In this document: one piece after another, positions 1 to 8,348 of the stretch | How the letters are laid out: the number at the start of each line of letters is the position of its first letter | Position numbering within the stretch: position 1 is the stretch's first letter | From: Propionibacteriaceae bacterium UBA6122 | GTDB taxonomy: Bacteria > Actinomycetota > Actinomycetes > Propionibacteriales > Propionibacteriaceae | NCBI GenBank assembly: GCA_002428365.1 | Contig: DIVW01000022.1 | Location: 45,274 to 84,600, forward strand | Direction: 5' to 3' | DNA length: 39,327 nt | Notes under the pieces: model-generated | Seen by the model: only the letters and a program-made list of their open reading frames with translations | Database searches by the model: none | Told to the model about the DNA's origin: nothing | Made by a program: the position numbers and the translations under genes

Positions 1-636
1 AGCGATGCTCACTACGTCAAGGTGTCGCTCCAAGGCGATCGCCGGGGTGTCCCCGACAGTGAAGATGCCGTGACCGATGACCACTAGGCCGACCTCATCG
101 CCGCGACGGGCTTGCCAGGCTTGGTGGCAGGCCAGTACCAAGTCGGGCCCGGGCATGGCGTAATCGACGATCACGCACCGAGTCCCCAGTAGCTGACGGA
201 GCCGATCGACACCGTTGACGGAGTTGCTCAGAGTCAGTACTGCATCAGGGTGCGAATGCAGTACTGCAGGGTCAGGCAGCAGGGCGTGGAGCAGGGTTTC
301 CACGGAAGGGTCGGGGGCGCCGGCGTCCAGCAACGCACAGCGAAGTTCATTCAGCAGGAACTCATCGGGCACGACGACTGGGGGTAGGAGGCGGCGCACT
401 TGCTCGAGCCGAAGCGGGGCGAACCCCGCCTCGGTGATCGTGGCCAGATCTTGGCCGCTGCCTTTGACGAGTAGGACGTTTACGGCTGCACCGGTGATGT
501 CAGTGGTGACGGTCTTGACTGAGCTGTTACCGCCGCCGTGCAACACCAGGGCCGGGTTTGCCCCGATGGCCCTGCTGGCGGCCACCAGTGCGGTGAGAGC
601 TGGGGAATGGGCAGTGAAGTCGTGCTTGTCTTTCAT
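1..636 (-). CDS. Class II aldolase, N-terminal part (cut by window edge)
   Basis: The 212 visible residues form a class II aldolase/adducin domain. An LVLHGGGNSSVK segment near residue 30 and a VKGSGQDL segment near 50 are typical of the RhaD/YuxG-like aldolase/short-chain dehydrogenase proteins. HSHP and IGHGIFTVGDT provide the histidines expected to bind the catalytic metal. Members split a ketose 1-phosphate into dihydroxyacetone phosphate and an aldehyde. If this is the bifunctional form, a dehydrogenase domain should follow beyond base 1, which cannot be seen here. The ATG start is preceded by AGGTGAG. The gene has its own promoter with a putative operator and lies downstream of the GntR gene on the same strand. 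With the kinase and isomerase encoded divergently it would complete a DHAP-shunt-like route. Family call is firm; the substrate is inferred from context. Confidence 0.85.
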   Translation of the reverse strand, partial: MKDKHDFTAHSPALTALVAASRAIGANPALVLHGGGNSSVKTVTTDITGAAVNVLLVKGSGQDLATITEAGFAPLRLEQVRRLLPPVVVPDEFLLNELRCALLDAGAPDPSVETLLHALLPDPAVLHSHPDAVLTLSNSVNGVDRLRQLLGTRCVIVDYAMPGPDLVLACHQAWQARRGDEVGLVVIGHGIFTVGDTPAIALERHLDVVSIA

Positions 637-659
637 GCGCTCACCTCATCGTGGTCGAA

Positions 660-676
660 CATGTAACACCAGTTGT
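660..676. promoter_or_regulatory. Candidate GntR-family operator, copy A
   Basis: The sequence CATGTAACACCAGTTGT matches CATGTTAATCCAGTTGT at 1618-1634 in 14 of 17 positions. Copy A sits just after the aldolase -10 box and copy B overlaps the divergent gntR/mtnA promoter region. Copy A is also flanked by an inverted TGTAA/TTACA pair (662-666 and 678-682). A shared element at both promoters of one locus containing a single GntR gene suggests it is the regulator's binding site. That is inference. Confidence 0.5.
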
Positions 677-681
677 CTTAC

Positions 682-710
682 AAGTTAGATCATTGCCCGA
701 GGGGTGTCAA
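682..710 (-). promoter_or_regulatory. Promoter of the aldolase gene
   Basis: On the minus strand, TTGACA (710-705) is followed after exactly 17 bases by TAACTT (687-682), a near-consensus sigma-70-type promoter. It points at the aldolase start at 636. The candidate operator at 660-676 lies immediately downstream of the -10 box, over the expected transcription start. Confidence 0.65.
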
Positions 711-833
711 CAGTCCGCCGGGCCCTCAGAGGGTGCGCCGGGGACGGGAATCTTGGCCTCGGTCGCAGGTGGGTCCGGCGGACGGCCGGTGCCCCCAGCC
801 GGTGACGAAGAGTTGTGGTCCGGGTCGCGCGCG

Positions 834-1553
834 TTACCGCCCGCTGCGGTAGATGGTGAAGTTGTATCTGCCTTCAATGAAGTAGGTGCGCGAGTACATC
901 AGCAGTTGATCTTTGATGTCGTAGTGGAGCTGGTTCAACATCACGAACAGCCGGTGGGCCTGAGCTTCTGGACCCCAACCGACGTGCTCGGAGTGGGCGG
1001 CATGCACCTCGGCTAAGCCGTGATGCGGATCGATGCCCAACTCCTCGCGGAAGAACCGGAACAGTGACCCCGAAAGGGCAGAGGCATCAAAGCCCTCAGG
1101 TAGCACTGACAGCGGGATCAAGTCGTAGGAATACGCCACCACTTCGCCATCTGCGGTGATCGTACGGCGCAGCTCCAGTACTTGTGTCTCGCCAGGAACC
1201 CCCATGATGCTGGCCTCGTCCGGCATTACGTGGCGGACTACTCGGCTCGCGTAGACCATGCCTGGCTCGCTGCCCATCGCCCGAATGGAGTCGGTAATCG
1301 AGTCCAACTGCTCCAGCCCGGCCCGAACCGATGGCCGTTCAACCACAAAGGTTCCAACGCCGTGCTGGGTCTTGACCAACCCCATCGCTTCAAGCTCGCG
1401 CAGGGCGGCTCGGATGGTGGGGCGAGAGACGCTGAAGTGCTCGGCCAGTTGGGACTCGGCCGGCAGCCTGCTGCCAGGTGCGTGGGCACCAGATGCCAAC
1501 TCGGCGCGTAGGTCTTCTGAGACCTTCGAGACCAGTGTGGTGCGACTCGCCAT
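834..1553 (-). CDS. GntR/HutC-family transcriptional regulator
   Basis: This 239-residue protein has an N-terminal winged helix of the GntR type (about residues 5-72; the run SRLPAESQLAEHFSVSRPT is the classic recognition-helix segment). A C-terminal UTRA effector domain follows (about 90-235; LELRRTITADGEVVAYS is characteristic). UTRA regulators bind a sugar, sugar phosphate or similar small molecule and usually repress neighbouring catabolic genes. The ATG is preceded by GGAGGAG. The gene lies between the aldolase (same strand) and the mtnA-led transport operon (divergent), so it is the obvious local regulator, probably induced by the imported sugar or its phosphate. The effector cannot be told from sequence. 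Confidence 0.9.
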   Translation of the reverse strand: MASRTTLVSKVSEDLRAELASGAHAPGSRLPAESQLAEHFSVSRPTIRAALRELEAMGLVKTQHGVGTFVVERPSVRAGLEQLDSITDSIRAMGSEPGMVYASRVVRHVMPDEASIMGVPGETQVLELRRTITADGEVVAYSYDLIPLSVLPEGFDASALSGSLFRFFREELGIDPHHGLAEVHAAHSEHVGWGPEAQAHRLFVMLNQLHYDIKDQLLMYSRTYFIEGRYNFTIYRSGR

Positions 1554-1613
1554 CGGTGGCTCCTCCCCGTCGGGCCGAGATTATCGCAGTAGATAACTTT
1601 CGCCTAACAACCG

Positions 1614-1643
1614 TTGACATGTTAATCCAGTTGTAACTACTGT
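1614..1643 (+). promoter_or_regulatory. Promoter of the mtnA-led operon, with operator copy B (1618-1634)
   Basis: TTGACA at 1614-1619 and TACTGT at 1638-1643 are 18 bases apart and point towards mtnA. The putative operator CATGTTAATCCAGTTGT overlaps the end of the -35 box and fills most of the spacer, a position suited to repression. On the other strand GATAAT (1585-1580) is a possible -10 box for gntR. The whole divergent intergenic stretch runs from 1554 to 1683. Confidence 0.6.
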
Positions 1644-1683
1644 GCGGGCAAGAGGTCGGACAACGCGGTTCGAAGGGATGGAC

Positions 1684-2718
1684 ATGGTTCGGGCGCTTGA
1701 GTGGATCGATGAGTCGAAGATGCTTCGACTGATCGACCAAACGCAGCTTCCTGGTACGGAAACGTACCTCGACGTAAACACCGTCGAGGTACTCGTTGAC
1801 GCGATCCAATCGCTAGCGGTGCGCGGTGCCCCGGCACTCGGCGCTGTCGGCGCTTTGGGTGTCGTGGTGGCGATCAACCAGGGCGCGCGAGAGGGTTGGT
1901 CTGCCGACCGGCTTGCCCTCGAAGTTGACCGCGTTCGCCGCGCCCGCCCTACGGCAGTGAACCTGGCGTGGGGGGTAGACCAAGTGTGGCCCCTCGCTGA
2001 TCAAGGAGTGGCCACGGTGGAGCGCCGTGCGGTGGAGATCGTTGCTGAAGACGAGGCTGCCAACCGAAAGCTCTCCGCGCTGGGAGCCGATTGGATCCTT
2101 CAACGCACCGGACGGCAGAAGGTTCGCGTGGTTACCCACTGCAACACCGGGGCCCTGGCCACGACCGCTTGGGGCACCGCCTACGGCATCATCCACGAGC
2201 TGCATGAGCGCGGCGCGCTGGAGATGGTCTATGCCGATGAGACCCGGCCGCTGCTCCAAGGGGCCCGGCTCACCAGTTGGGAATTGGTCCAAGACGGAAT
2301 TCCCCACTTAATCGAGGCGGACGGGGCCGCGTCCAGCACCATCCTTCGGGGGCTGGTGGACGTAGCCATCATCGGTGCAGACAGAATCGCTGCCGATGGC
2401 GACTCGGCCAACAAGGTCGGGTCGGTGGCTTTGGCCCTAGCCGCGAAGTACGCAGGTATCCCATTTGTTGTTGCGGCACCGTCGTCCACAGTGGACCTCG
2501 ATACCGCAACTGGTGCGGACATTGAGATCGAGCTCCGCGATGACGTGGAGGTACTCACCTATGGGGGCGTTCGTACCGCTCCTGTCGAGGCCAAAGGATT
2601 CAACCCGGCCTTCGATGTCACCCCTCACGACCTGATCTCCGCGATTGTCACGGAGTTCGGCGTCGTGGAACCGGATCGCACTCCGGAACCCCGGCTGCTG
2701 GCCAAGATCGTCGGCTGA
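1684..2718 (+). CDS. mtnA: MtnA-type methylthioribose-1-phosphate isomerase
   Basis: The product (344 residues from this start) belongs to the MtnA branch of the eIF2B-like isomerases, which convert an aldose 1-phosphate (5-methylthioribose-1-P, 5-deoxyribose-1-P) to the 1-phosphoketose. Family motifs are present in order: RGAPALG, THCNTGALATT with the catalytic-type cysteine, DETRPLLQGARLTSWEL, GADRIAADGDSANKVGS with the catalytic-type aspartate, and NPAFDVTPHDLIS near the end. I chose ATG 1684 because GAAGGG lies 6 bases upstream; GTG 1642 and ATG 1678 are in frame but poorly spaced. It is the first gene of the plus-strand operon. No other Met-salvage enolase, phosphatase or dioxygenase genes are nearby, so a DHAP-shunt role with the aldolase is more likely than the full methionine salvage pathway. 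Confidence 0.9.
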   Translation: MVRALEWIDESKMLRLIDQTQLPGTETYLDVNTVEVLVDAIQSLAVRGAPALGAVGALGVVVAINQGAREGWSADRLALEVDRVRRARPTAVNLAWGVDQVWPLADQGVATVERRAVEIVAEDEAANRKLSALGADWILQRTGRQKVRVVTHCNTGALATTAWGTAYGIIHELHERGALEMVYADETRPLLQGARLTSWELVQDGIPHLIEADGAASSTILRGLVDVAIIGADRIAADGDSANKVGSVALALAAKYAGIPFVVAAPSSTVDLDTATGADIEIELRDDVEVLTYGGVRTAPVEAKGFNPAFDVTPHDLISAIVTEFGVVEPDRTPEPRLLAKIVG

Positions 2719-2784
2719 AGCACGCCAGAAACCCGATGGAAGCGGGCGAGACAGCTTCCAATAGTCATGAAGGGAAACGCACCA

Positions 2785-3888
2785 ATGTTCACCAAACGCA
2801 AAATGATGGCTGCTGGCATCGTGGGGTTCACGATGTTGTCGGTCACTGCATGTTCGCAAGGCGGTGGGGCTGCAACCAACAACCCGAACGCCGACAGTGG
2901 CCAGACCATTGCGGCTACCGCAGCCATGCCGGCGCCGTTCAATGCGGGCGAAGTGCACGTAGCGATCGTCCAGAACACTGGACAGGGCGACTACTTCCAG
3001 CAGTACCTCAACGGCACCAAGCTCCAGGCCAGCGCGCTGAAGATGAAGCTCGACGTCTATGACGCCCAAGGCGACAACGCCACCCAGGCGACCCAACTCG
3101 ATCAGGCCATCGCTTCGGGCGCCAAGGGAATCATCGTCCGGCACGGCTACGCAGACACCCTGTGCCCAGGGGTGAACAAGGCCCTCAAAGCCGGGATCAA
3201 GGTCGTCATCTACGACGTCGAGATCCAGAAGTGTGCGCCTGACGCGGTGCAGACGCAGCAGTCGGACGCAAAGATGGCGTCTTTGGTGCTCGATCAGATG
3301 GCGACAGACATCGGCAAGGACGCCAAGGTCGGCTACGTGAACGTGTTGGGTATCGCGCCGCTCGATCGCCGCAACCTGGTCTGGGAACAGTACAAGAAGG
3401 ACAACAACTGGTCGCAGAAGTTCTTCACCGGCAAGTTCAGCTCCTCCACCGCAACCGACACTGCTCCGATGGTCTACAACGCGTTGCAGGCCAACAAGGA
3501 CGTCGTTGCGATCTACGCTCCTTATGACGAGTTGTCGAAGGCGACGCTGTCGGCGCTGGAACAGGCGAACATGAAGAGCAAGGTCAAGGTCTATGGCGCC
3601 GACATCTCGGCGGCAGACATCGAACTGATGCGTGCTGATGGCAGCCCCTGGGTCGCTACCGGCGCTACTGATCCGAATGCCATCGGCGCTGCGGTGACCC
3701 GCGTGCTGGCACTCGACCTGGCCGGCGAACTCACCACCAAGAATGTTGAGTTCCCCCCGATCCTGGTGACTCAGCAGATGCTGCGCGACAAGAACATCAA
3801 GAACATGGATGACCTCCGCGCTGCTGAGCCGTCGTTGAACATCTCCGACACGGCTTCGGCTGCCTGGATCCCGGCCATCAAGTTCTAA
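2785..3888 (+). CDS. Sugar-binding lipoprotein of a ribose-type ABC importer
   Basis: The predicted protein is a periplasmic-binding-protein type I receptor of the RbsB family. It starts with a lipoprotein signal peptide (MFTKRKMMAAGIVGFTMLSV, then TAC as lipobox), followed by a Gly/Asn-rich linker and a two-lobed sugar-binding domain. ATG 2785 is preferred over ATG 2767 because only the former has an AGGGA box at suitable distance and gives a compact signal peptide. The ligand pocket cannot be read reliably. It lies between mtnA and the ATPase and permease genes, so the likely ligand is the pentose, or 5-modified pentose, processed by the kinase, isomerase and aldolase of the locus. The mature protein should be anchored to the outer face of the membrane. 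Confidence 0.9.
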   Translation: MFTKRKMMAAGIVGFTMLSVTACSQGGGAATNNPNADSGQTIAATAAMPAPFNAGEVHVAIVQNTGQGDYFQQYLNGTKLQASALKMKLDVYDAQGDNATQATQLDQAIASGAKGIIVRHGYADTLCPGVNKALKAGIKVVIYDVEIQKCAPDAVQTQQSDAKMASLVLDQMATDIGKDAKVGYVNVLGIAPLDRRNLVWEQYKKDNNWSQKFFTGKFSSSTATDTAPMVYNALQANKDVVAIYAPYDELSKATLSALEQANMKSKVKVYGADISAADIELMRADGSPWVATGATDPNAIGAAVTRVLALDLAGELTTKNVEFPPILVTQQMLRDKNIKNMDDLRAAEPSLNISDTASAAWIPAIKF

Positions 3889-3938
3889 CCGGTCCCCCTC
3901 CCAATACTCCAGGGCGTTCTGAGAAAGGAAGCTGAGTC

Positions 3939-5471
3939 ATGACCTCTAATCAGGCCTTACCCAGGTACGCCCTGGAGTTGCGGGGGATCGAGAAGTCCTT
4001 CGGCACCAACCAGGTGCTGAAGGGCGTGTCCCTCAATCTTGAGGCTGGACAGATCACTGCGCTGCTGGGAGCCAACGGCGCGGGAAAGTCCACCTTGATC
4101 AAGATCCTGGCTGGGGCCTACGACCGGGGCGCAGGTGAGATCCTGGTTGAAGGCGACCCAGTTGAAATCACCTCGCCGTTGAGCGCGGCCCACGCCGGGA
4201 TTCATACCGTCCACCAGCGGATCGATGAGAGCATCATTCCGGGCCTCACTGTCGCTGAGAATCTGCTCTTCGAAGAGCTGGCCCGGGGCGAACTGCCGGT
4301 GATCGGGTCGTTGCGCGGGCTGCTGCCCAAAGCCAGGGCGATGGCTGAGACCCTGAACTTGCAGTGGTCAGATGCCAAACTGATGAGTGACGCGTTCGAG
4401 CTGGGCATAGCCGATGCCCAGCTACTGGTGCTGGCCCGCGCCTTCGTCAAAGCCCCCAAAGTGTTGGTGCTGGACGAACCTACCTCCACGCTCTCTCAAG
4501 CCGAAGCCGAGCGACTGTTCGATCTGGTCGGGCAGATGCGGAGCCAGGGCGTGGCCATTCTCTATGTCTCCCATCACCTCAGCGAGATCCAGACTCTGGC
4601 TGACAAACTCGTGGTGCTACGCGACGGCCTGATCAAGGACCGGCAGTCGACCCCCCTCGACATGGGCCAAGCCGTCCGATCGATGCTTGGCGAGGCGGTG
4701 GCTGTCGAAGTAGAACAGACCGATCGCCGCCGCAGTGACCGACTCGCCTTGGAACTGCGTGGAGTGCAGCTGTTGAAGCGTTCCGCACCACTGGATTTGG
4801 ACCTTAACTACGGCGAGGTGACCGGCGTGGTCGGGTTGCTGGGCGCCGGCAAATCCGAGCTCGCGCGGGGCGTCTTTGGCGTTGAGCCGTTCCGTGCCGG
4901 CACCATTCGATTCGATGGCGTGCCCTTTGCGCCGCGTCGAGCCGGCGACGGGGTAGGCAAAGGGATCTATCTGGTTCCGGAGAACCGGGCGGCCGAAGCG
5001 ATGCTGCCGGGTTGGTCATTGGCCGGCACGGTGAGCCTGCCCTTCCTGGCAAAAGTGAGCGCCGGTGGGGTGATCAACCGTCGGTCCGAGCGGTCCCGGG
5101 CAAAAAAAGTGATCGATGAGTTCGGCGTGGTCACCACCGGCCCTGACCAATTGGTCGACGCGCTGTCCGGTGGCAACCAACAAAAAGTGGTGGTCGGACG
5201 CTGGATGAGCGGCGATCCGAAAGTCGTCCTGATGGACGAGCCCTTCCGTGGCGTAGACATCGGGGCCCGCCACGACCTCTCACTGAAAGCACGGGACGCC
5301 GCGTCCCGGGGTGCCTGTGTAGTGGTGTTCTCCTCCGATATCGAAGAGATCCGCGAAGTCGCAGACCGGATCCTGGTGATGGTGGAAGGGCAGATCGTCC
5401 TGGACCGCACAGCAACAGAAGTCGACGCAGACGCAATCATGACGAGCATGTCGGAGGTAGTAGCACGATGA
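3939..5471 (+). CDS. Sugar ABC transporter ATPase with two nucleotide-binding domains (RbsA type)
   Basis: At 510 residues this is the usual double-domain ATPase of ribose/galactose-type importers. The first domain has Walker A GANGAGKST near residue 45 and Walker B VLVLDEPTSTL near residue 175. Its signature position reads ELGIADAQ, a weak match to the ABC signature. The second domain has the relaxed P-loop GLLGAGKSEL near residue 305, a strong LSGGNQQK signature near 410 and VVLMDEPFRGVD. Differences between the halves are common in this subfamily. The ATG is preceded by GAAAGGAAG. Its end overlaps the permease start by 4 bases (ATGA), indicating coupled translation. It should sit on the cytoplasmic face and power import of the operon's sugar. 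Confidence 0.93.
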   Translation: MTSNQALPRYALELRGIEKSFGTNQVLKGVSLNLEAGQITALLGANGAGKSTLIKILAGAYDRGAGEILVEGDPVEITSPLSAAHAGIHTVHQRIDESIIPGLTVAENLLFEELARGELPVIGSLRGLLPKARAMAETLNLQWSDAKLMSDAFELGIADAQLLVLARAFVKAPKVLVLDEPTSTLSQAEAERLFDLVGQMRSQGVAILYVSHHLSEIQTLADKLVVLRDGLIKDRQSTPLDMGQAVRSMLGEAVAVEVEQTDRRRSDRLALELRGVQLLKRSAPLDLDLNYGEVTGVVGLLGAGKSELARGVFGVEPFRAGTIRFDGVPFAPRRAGDGVGKGIYLVPENRAAEAMLPGWSLAGTVSLPFLAKVSAGGVINRRSERSRAKKVIDEFGVVTTGPDQLVDALSGGNQQKVVVGRWMSGDPKVVLMDEPFRGVDIGARHDLSLKARDAASRGACVVVFSSDIEEIREVADRILVMVEGQIVLDRTATEVDADAIMTSMSEVVAR

Positions 5472-6541
5472 CCACAACTGGAACCTCGCCTCGGGCCAAG
5501 CTAAAGCCGCAGCCGGCGCCAGCAGCCGAGGAATTCACTCTCTGGGGAAAGACCCGTGACGGTGTGGTGAAGTACGGCTTCGTGGCAGTGACGGTGCTGT
5601 TGTTTGGCTATTTCGCACTCACTCAGTCCGCGTTTGCCACCTCCGATTCACTGTTCGCGATGCTGAAGTATGCCTCGGTAACCGCGATCCTCGGCCTAGG
5701 GATGACCTTCTCAATGGTGGTCGGCGGAATGGATATGTCGATCGGCTCGCAGGCCGGCCTGGCTGTGCAGCTAGCGGCGATGACCATGGTGTTTTACAAC
5801 ATGACTGGCGTCACCGCTGGGATCATCGTGGTTTTGGGTGGCGTCCTGGTGGGCCTGGCGAACGCGGTGTTGATTGTCTACTTCCGAATCCCAGATCTCT
5901 TGGCGACATTGGCGATGATGTTTGTGATCCAGGGCGTGAAGCTGATTCCGGTGTCGGGTCAGTCGGTGTCGGCAGGCATGGTTTTGCCGGACGGCTCGGT
6001 AGCGCCGGGCCGGTTCACTGAAGGCTTCCTTCAGATCGACCGGGGCATGGTGGGCCCAGTGCCGTTGCCGGTGGTCATCATGTTGGTGCTGGCGGTCTTC
6101 ACCTGGTTCTTCTTGTCGCGCACCAAGTGGGGACGACTGATGTACGCGGTTGGTGCCAATCCTCAGGCTGCCCGGTTGTCGGGGGTCAGGGTCGGCTTCT
6201 ACCGCGGATTGGCCTACGTGCTCACGAGCCTGCTGGCCTCCGTCGGCGGCCTGATCCTGGTTTCCAGGATCGGGCAGGGCGACGTGAACGCTGGTTCGTC
6301 CAGTCTCTTGGAGGCCGTCGCCGTCGCGTTGGTAGGCACGTCGGTGTTGGGCGCGAACAAGCCGAACGCTTGGGGAACTCTGCTGGGCGCATTGCTGATC
6401 AGCATCGTGCTCACCGGGATGACCATGATGGGCTTCCAGTACTACTACCAGGACACCGCTAAGGGGCTGGTGCTGTTGGTAGCACTGGTGTTCTCCTACA
6501 CGATGTCACGCAAGAGGGTTCGCTTCACACCGGCGACCTGA
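5468..6541 (+). CDS. Sugar ABC transporter permease (RbsC type)
   Basis: This 357-residue protein is a BPD_transp_2 family permease with about 9-10 hydrophobic segments after a polar N-terminal tail of about 35 residues. The segment SMVVGGMDMSIGSQAGL matches the conserved LTGGIDLSVGS region of ribose-type permeases, and the EAVAVALVGTSVLGANKPNAWGTLLGA segment matches the EAsx-Ax-xGG-loop region. It overlaps the ATPase gene by 4 bases, so the three transporter genes form one unit. It presumably dimerises in the membrane and takes substrate from the lipoprotein at 2785-3888. Confidence 0.93.
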   Translation: MTTTGTSPRAKLKPQPAPAAEEFTLWGKTRDGVVKYGFVAVTVLLFGYFALTQSAFATSDSLFAMLKYASVTAILGLGMTFSMVVGGMDMSIGSQAGLAVQLAAMTMVFYNMTGVTAGIIVVLGGVLVGLANAVLIVYFRIPDLLATLAMMFVIQGVKLIPVSGQSVSAGMVLPDGSVAPGRFTEGFLQIDRGMVGPVPLPVVIMLVLAVFTWFFLSRTKWGRLMYAVGANPQAARLSGVRVGFYRGLAYVLTSLLASVGGLILVSRIGQGDVNAGSSSLLEAVAVALVGTSVLGANKPNAWGTLLGALLISIVLTGMTMMGFQYYYQDTAKGLVLLVALVFSYTMSRKRVRFTPAT

Positions 6542-6569
6542 TCACACCTAGTTACCAAAGAAGATGACG

Positions 6570-7796
6570 ATGGCTGATTATGAATTTCTGACCGAACAGA
6601 CTGTGGCTGCCTACATTCGCGCCTCGGAGCTGCTCTCCAGCAAGATCGATCCAGATCACCTGGTGTCGATTCGCGAGGTCGGCGATGGGAACCTGAACTT
6701 GGTGTTCCTTGCCGCCGATGACCGAGGCCGGGGGATGTGCCTGAAGCAGGCGTTGCCCTACGTCCGGATGACCGGCGAAGGCTGGCCGATGACTCCGGAT
6801 CGGGCTCGCCACGAGGTCGAATCCTTGCAGGCCCATGCCGCTTTGGTTCCGCAACTGCTGCCGGAGGTCTACCTCTACGACGCCCAGCGATACATCATCG
6901 CGATGGAAGACCTCAGCGATCACCAGGTGTGGCGCGGCGCATTGAACAACGGCGAGCGCAACGACGGCGCAGCCGAGGCCATGGGCACCTATGTCGGCGC
7001 ATTGGCCTTCGGTACTTCAATCTTTGCGATGGAACGCGAAGCGCTTGCCGAGGCGATCGCGGCAGCGCTCAACCCACAGCTGTGTTCCATCACTGAAGAC
7101 CTGGTGTTCACCGAACCTATGGTGGACGCCGGGCGAAACGCGTATTTGCCGGCGAATGCCCCTGATGTTGCCGAGTTTCAGGCCGACGCCACGATGATGC
7201 GAGCCGAGGGTTACGCCAAGTGGCTGTTCCTCACCAAAGCTGAGGCGCTGATTCATGGCGACCTGCACACCGGATCGGTGATGGTTCGCCAGCCTGCAGG
7301 CAGTGGGGCTTGCGACAGCGTGAAGGCCTTCGATTCGGAGTTCGCCTTCTATGGACCCTTGGCATTCGACCTGGGGGCACTGTTCGCCAATTATGTGATC
7401 GCGGCGGCGCGCGCCTATGCGTTGGGCGAGGATGACCGCGCCGGTTGGTGCCTCCAGTTGGTCGAACAGACTTGGCGGGGTTTTGAGGATGAGTTCCGGC
7501 GCCGCTGGCCTGAGCGCCGCGATTCGCGGGTGTGGGGCGAAGCGTTCCTGGAAGAGCTGTTGGCTACTTGGCGTTCGGAAGCCTGGCTATTCGCGGCGGC
7601 CAAGATGTCGCGCCGGATCATCGGGGCCGCCAAGACCAAGGACATCGAGTCGCTTCCGGAGACCTTGCGTGAGGGTGCGGCCAGAGGGGTGTTGCGGGTT
7701 GCCCGCGCGCTGGTGGCCGAACGTGCCCAAGACTCGTCCCCACAGCGGCTCATTGGGCTGTCGACGGAGATTCTCGCTGCGGCCAGGACCACTTGA
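6570..7796 (+). CDS. mtnK: MtnK-type 5-methylthioribose (or 5-deoxyribose) kinase
   Basis: The 408-residue product is an APH/choline-kinase-fold protein of the MtnK family, which phosphorylates C1 of 5-methylthioribose or related pentoses with ATP. Family marks are GDGNLNLVF (glycine-rich ATP loop), KQALPYVRMTGEGWPMTPDR, MEDLSDHQVWRG, the catalytic loop LIHGDLHTGSVMV, and FDSEFAFYGPLAFDLG, which carries the D-x-E metal motif as DSE rather than the common DPE. ATG 6564 is in frame, but AAAGAAG directly abuts it; ATG 6570 gives better spacing and an N-terminus (MADYEFLTEQT) like other family members. Its stop overlaps the next start by one base (TGATG). The product would be the substrate of the MtnA-type isomerase. 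The exact sugar is not decided by sequence. Confidence 0.88.
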   Translation: MADYEFLTEQTVAAYIRASELLSSKIDPDHLVSIREVGDGNLNLVFLAADDRGRGMCLKQALPYVRMTGEGWPMTPDRARHEVESLQAHAALVPQLLPEVYLYDAQRYIIAMEDLSDHQVWRGALNNGERNDGAAEAMGTYVGALAFGTSIFAMEREALAEAIAAALNPQLCSITEDLVFTEPMVDAGRNAYLPANAPDVAEFQADATMMRAEGYAKWLFLTKAEALIHGDLHTGSVMVRQPAGSGACDSVKAFDSEFAFYGPLAFDLGALFANYVIAAARAYALGEDDRAGWCLQLVEQTWRGFEDEFRRRWPERRDSRVWGEAFLEELLATWRSEAWLFAAAKMSRRIIGAAKTKDIESLPETLREGAARGVLRVARALVAERAQDSSPQRLIGLSTEILAAARTT

Positions 7797-8218
7797 TGCT
7801 CAAGGGCCTGGACGTCCAGTTGGTTCCACAGTTGCTGTTAGCGCTCGCCGAGATGGGCCACGGCGACTCAGTCGCCATCGTCGATCGCAACTTCCCGGCA
7901 CACTCGAGCGGCAAACGGGTCGTGGAGTTGCCGCAGTCCACTGTCCACTCGGCACTCGATGCCGTGCTCAGCGTGTTGCCGATTGACCGCTTCGGCGATG
8001 CTGGCGTGGTCCATATGCTCACCGACGAGGGAGCCGAATCGCCAGCGACTTCCGAAGCCCGCGCGGTGTGGGAACTTGCCGAGGGCGGCGCGGTTGTCGA
8101 AGCCGGCCAGCGAAGGATGGATGGCTTCTACGAGTCGGCTGCGCAGGCATATGTCACCGTCCGGACTGGCGAGACGCTGCCGTATGCCTGTTATCTGATT
8201 AGGAAAGGCACTCTCTAG
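7796..8218 (+). CDS. FucU/RbsD-family sugar mutarotase
   Basis: The protein of 140 residues begins MLKGLDVQLVPQLLLALAEM, continues with GHGDSVAIVDRNFPAHS and ends YACYLIRKGTL, which is the conserved plan of the FucU/RbsD mutarotase family. The histidine of MGHGD and the C-terminal tyrosine are the usual active-site residues. These enzymes speed interconversion of sugar anomers or ring forms. An earlier TTG is in frame, but ATG 7796 gives the canonical MLKG start and couples it to the kinase stop. Placed directly after a kinase that acts on the anomeric carbon, it probably supplies the anomer the kinase needs. That role is inference. Confidence 0.88.
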   Translation: MLKGLDVQLVPQLLLALAEMGHGDSVAIVDRNFPAHSSGKRVVELPQSTVHSALDAVLSVLPIDRFGDAGVVHMLTDEGAESPATSEARAVWELAEGGAVVEAGQRRMDGFYESAAQAYVTVRTGETLPYACYLIRKGTL

Positions 8219-8348
8219 ACCCTCACATTCGCTCAGCGAACGGCCTGCTCCTGAACGAAGGTGCGTAGGTCCTCCCCTTCCCGAGTTGGGCGGGAGCGGG
8301 CAGAGTGGGTTGCAGCCCACCTCGAACCATGTCTCAAAGGAGAGCCAC
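8219..8348 (+). other. Gap between mutarotase gene and dhaK
   Basis: I see no gene in these 130 bases. A small hairpin GTGGG-TTGCAG-CCCAC (8305-8320) lies shortly before the AAGGAGA ribosome site of dhaK. It has no T-run, so it is not an obvious terminator. It could modulate expression of dhaKLM relative to the upstream genes. Confidence 0.4.

Noticed and set aside
1684..2718. Full methionine-salvage pathway from the mtnA/mtnK pair
   Set aside because: No mtnB, mtnW/X, mtnC or mtnD genes are seen, while an aldolase gene is present in the locus, so the shorter aldolase route is better supported. Genes elsewhere cannot be excluded.
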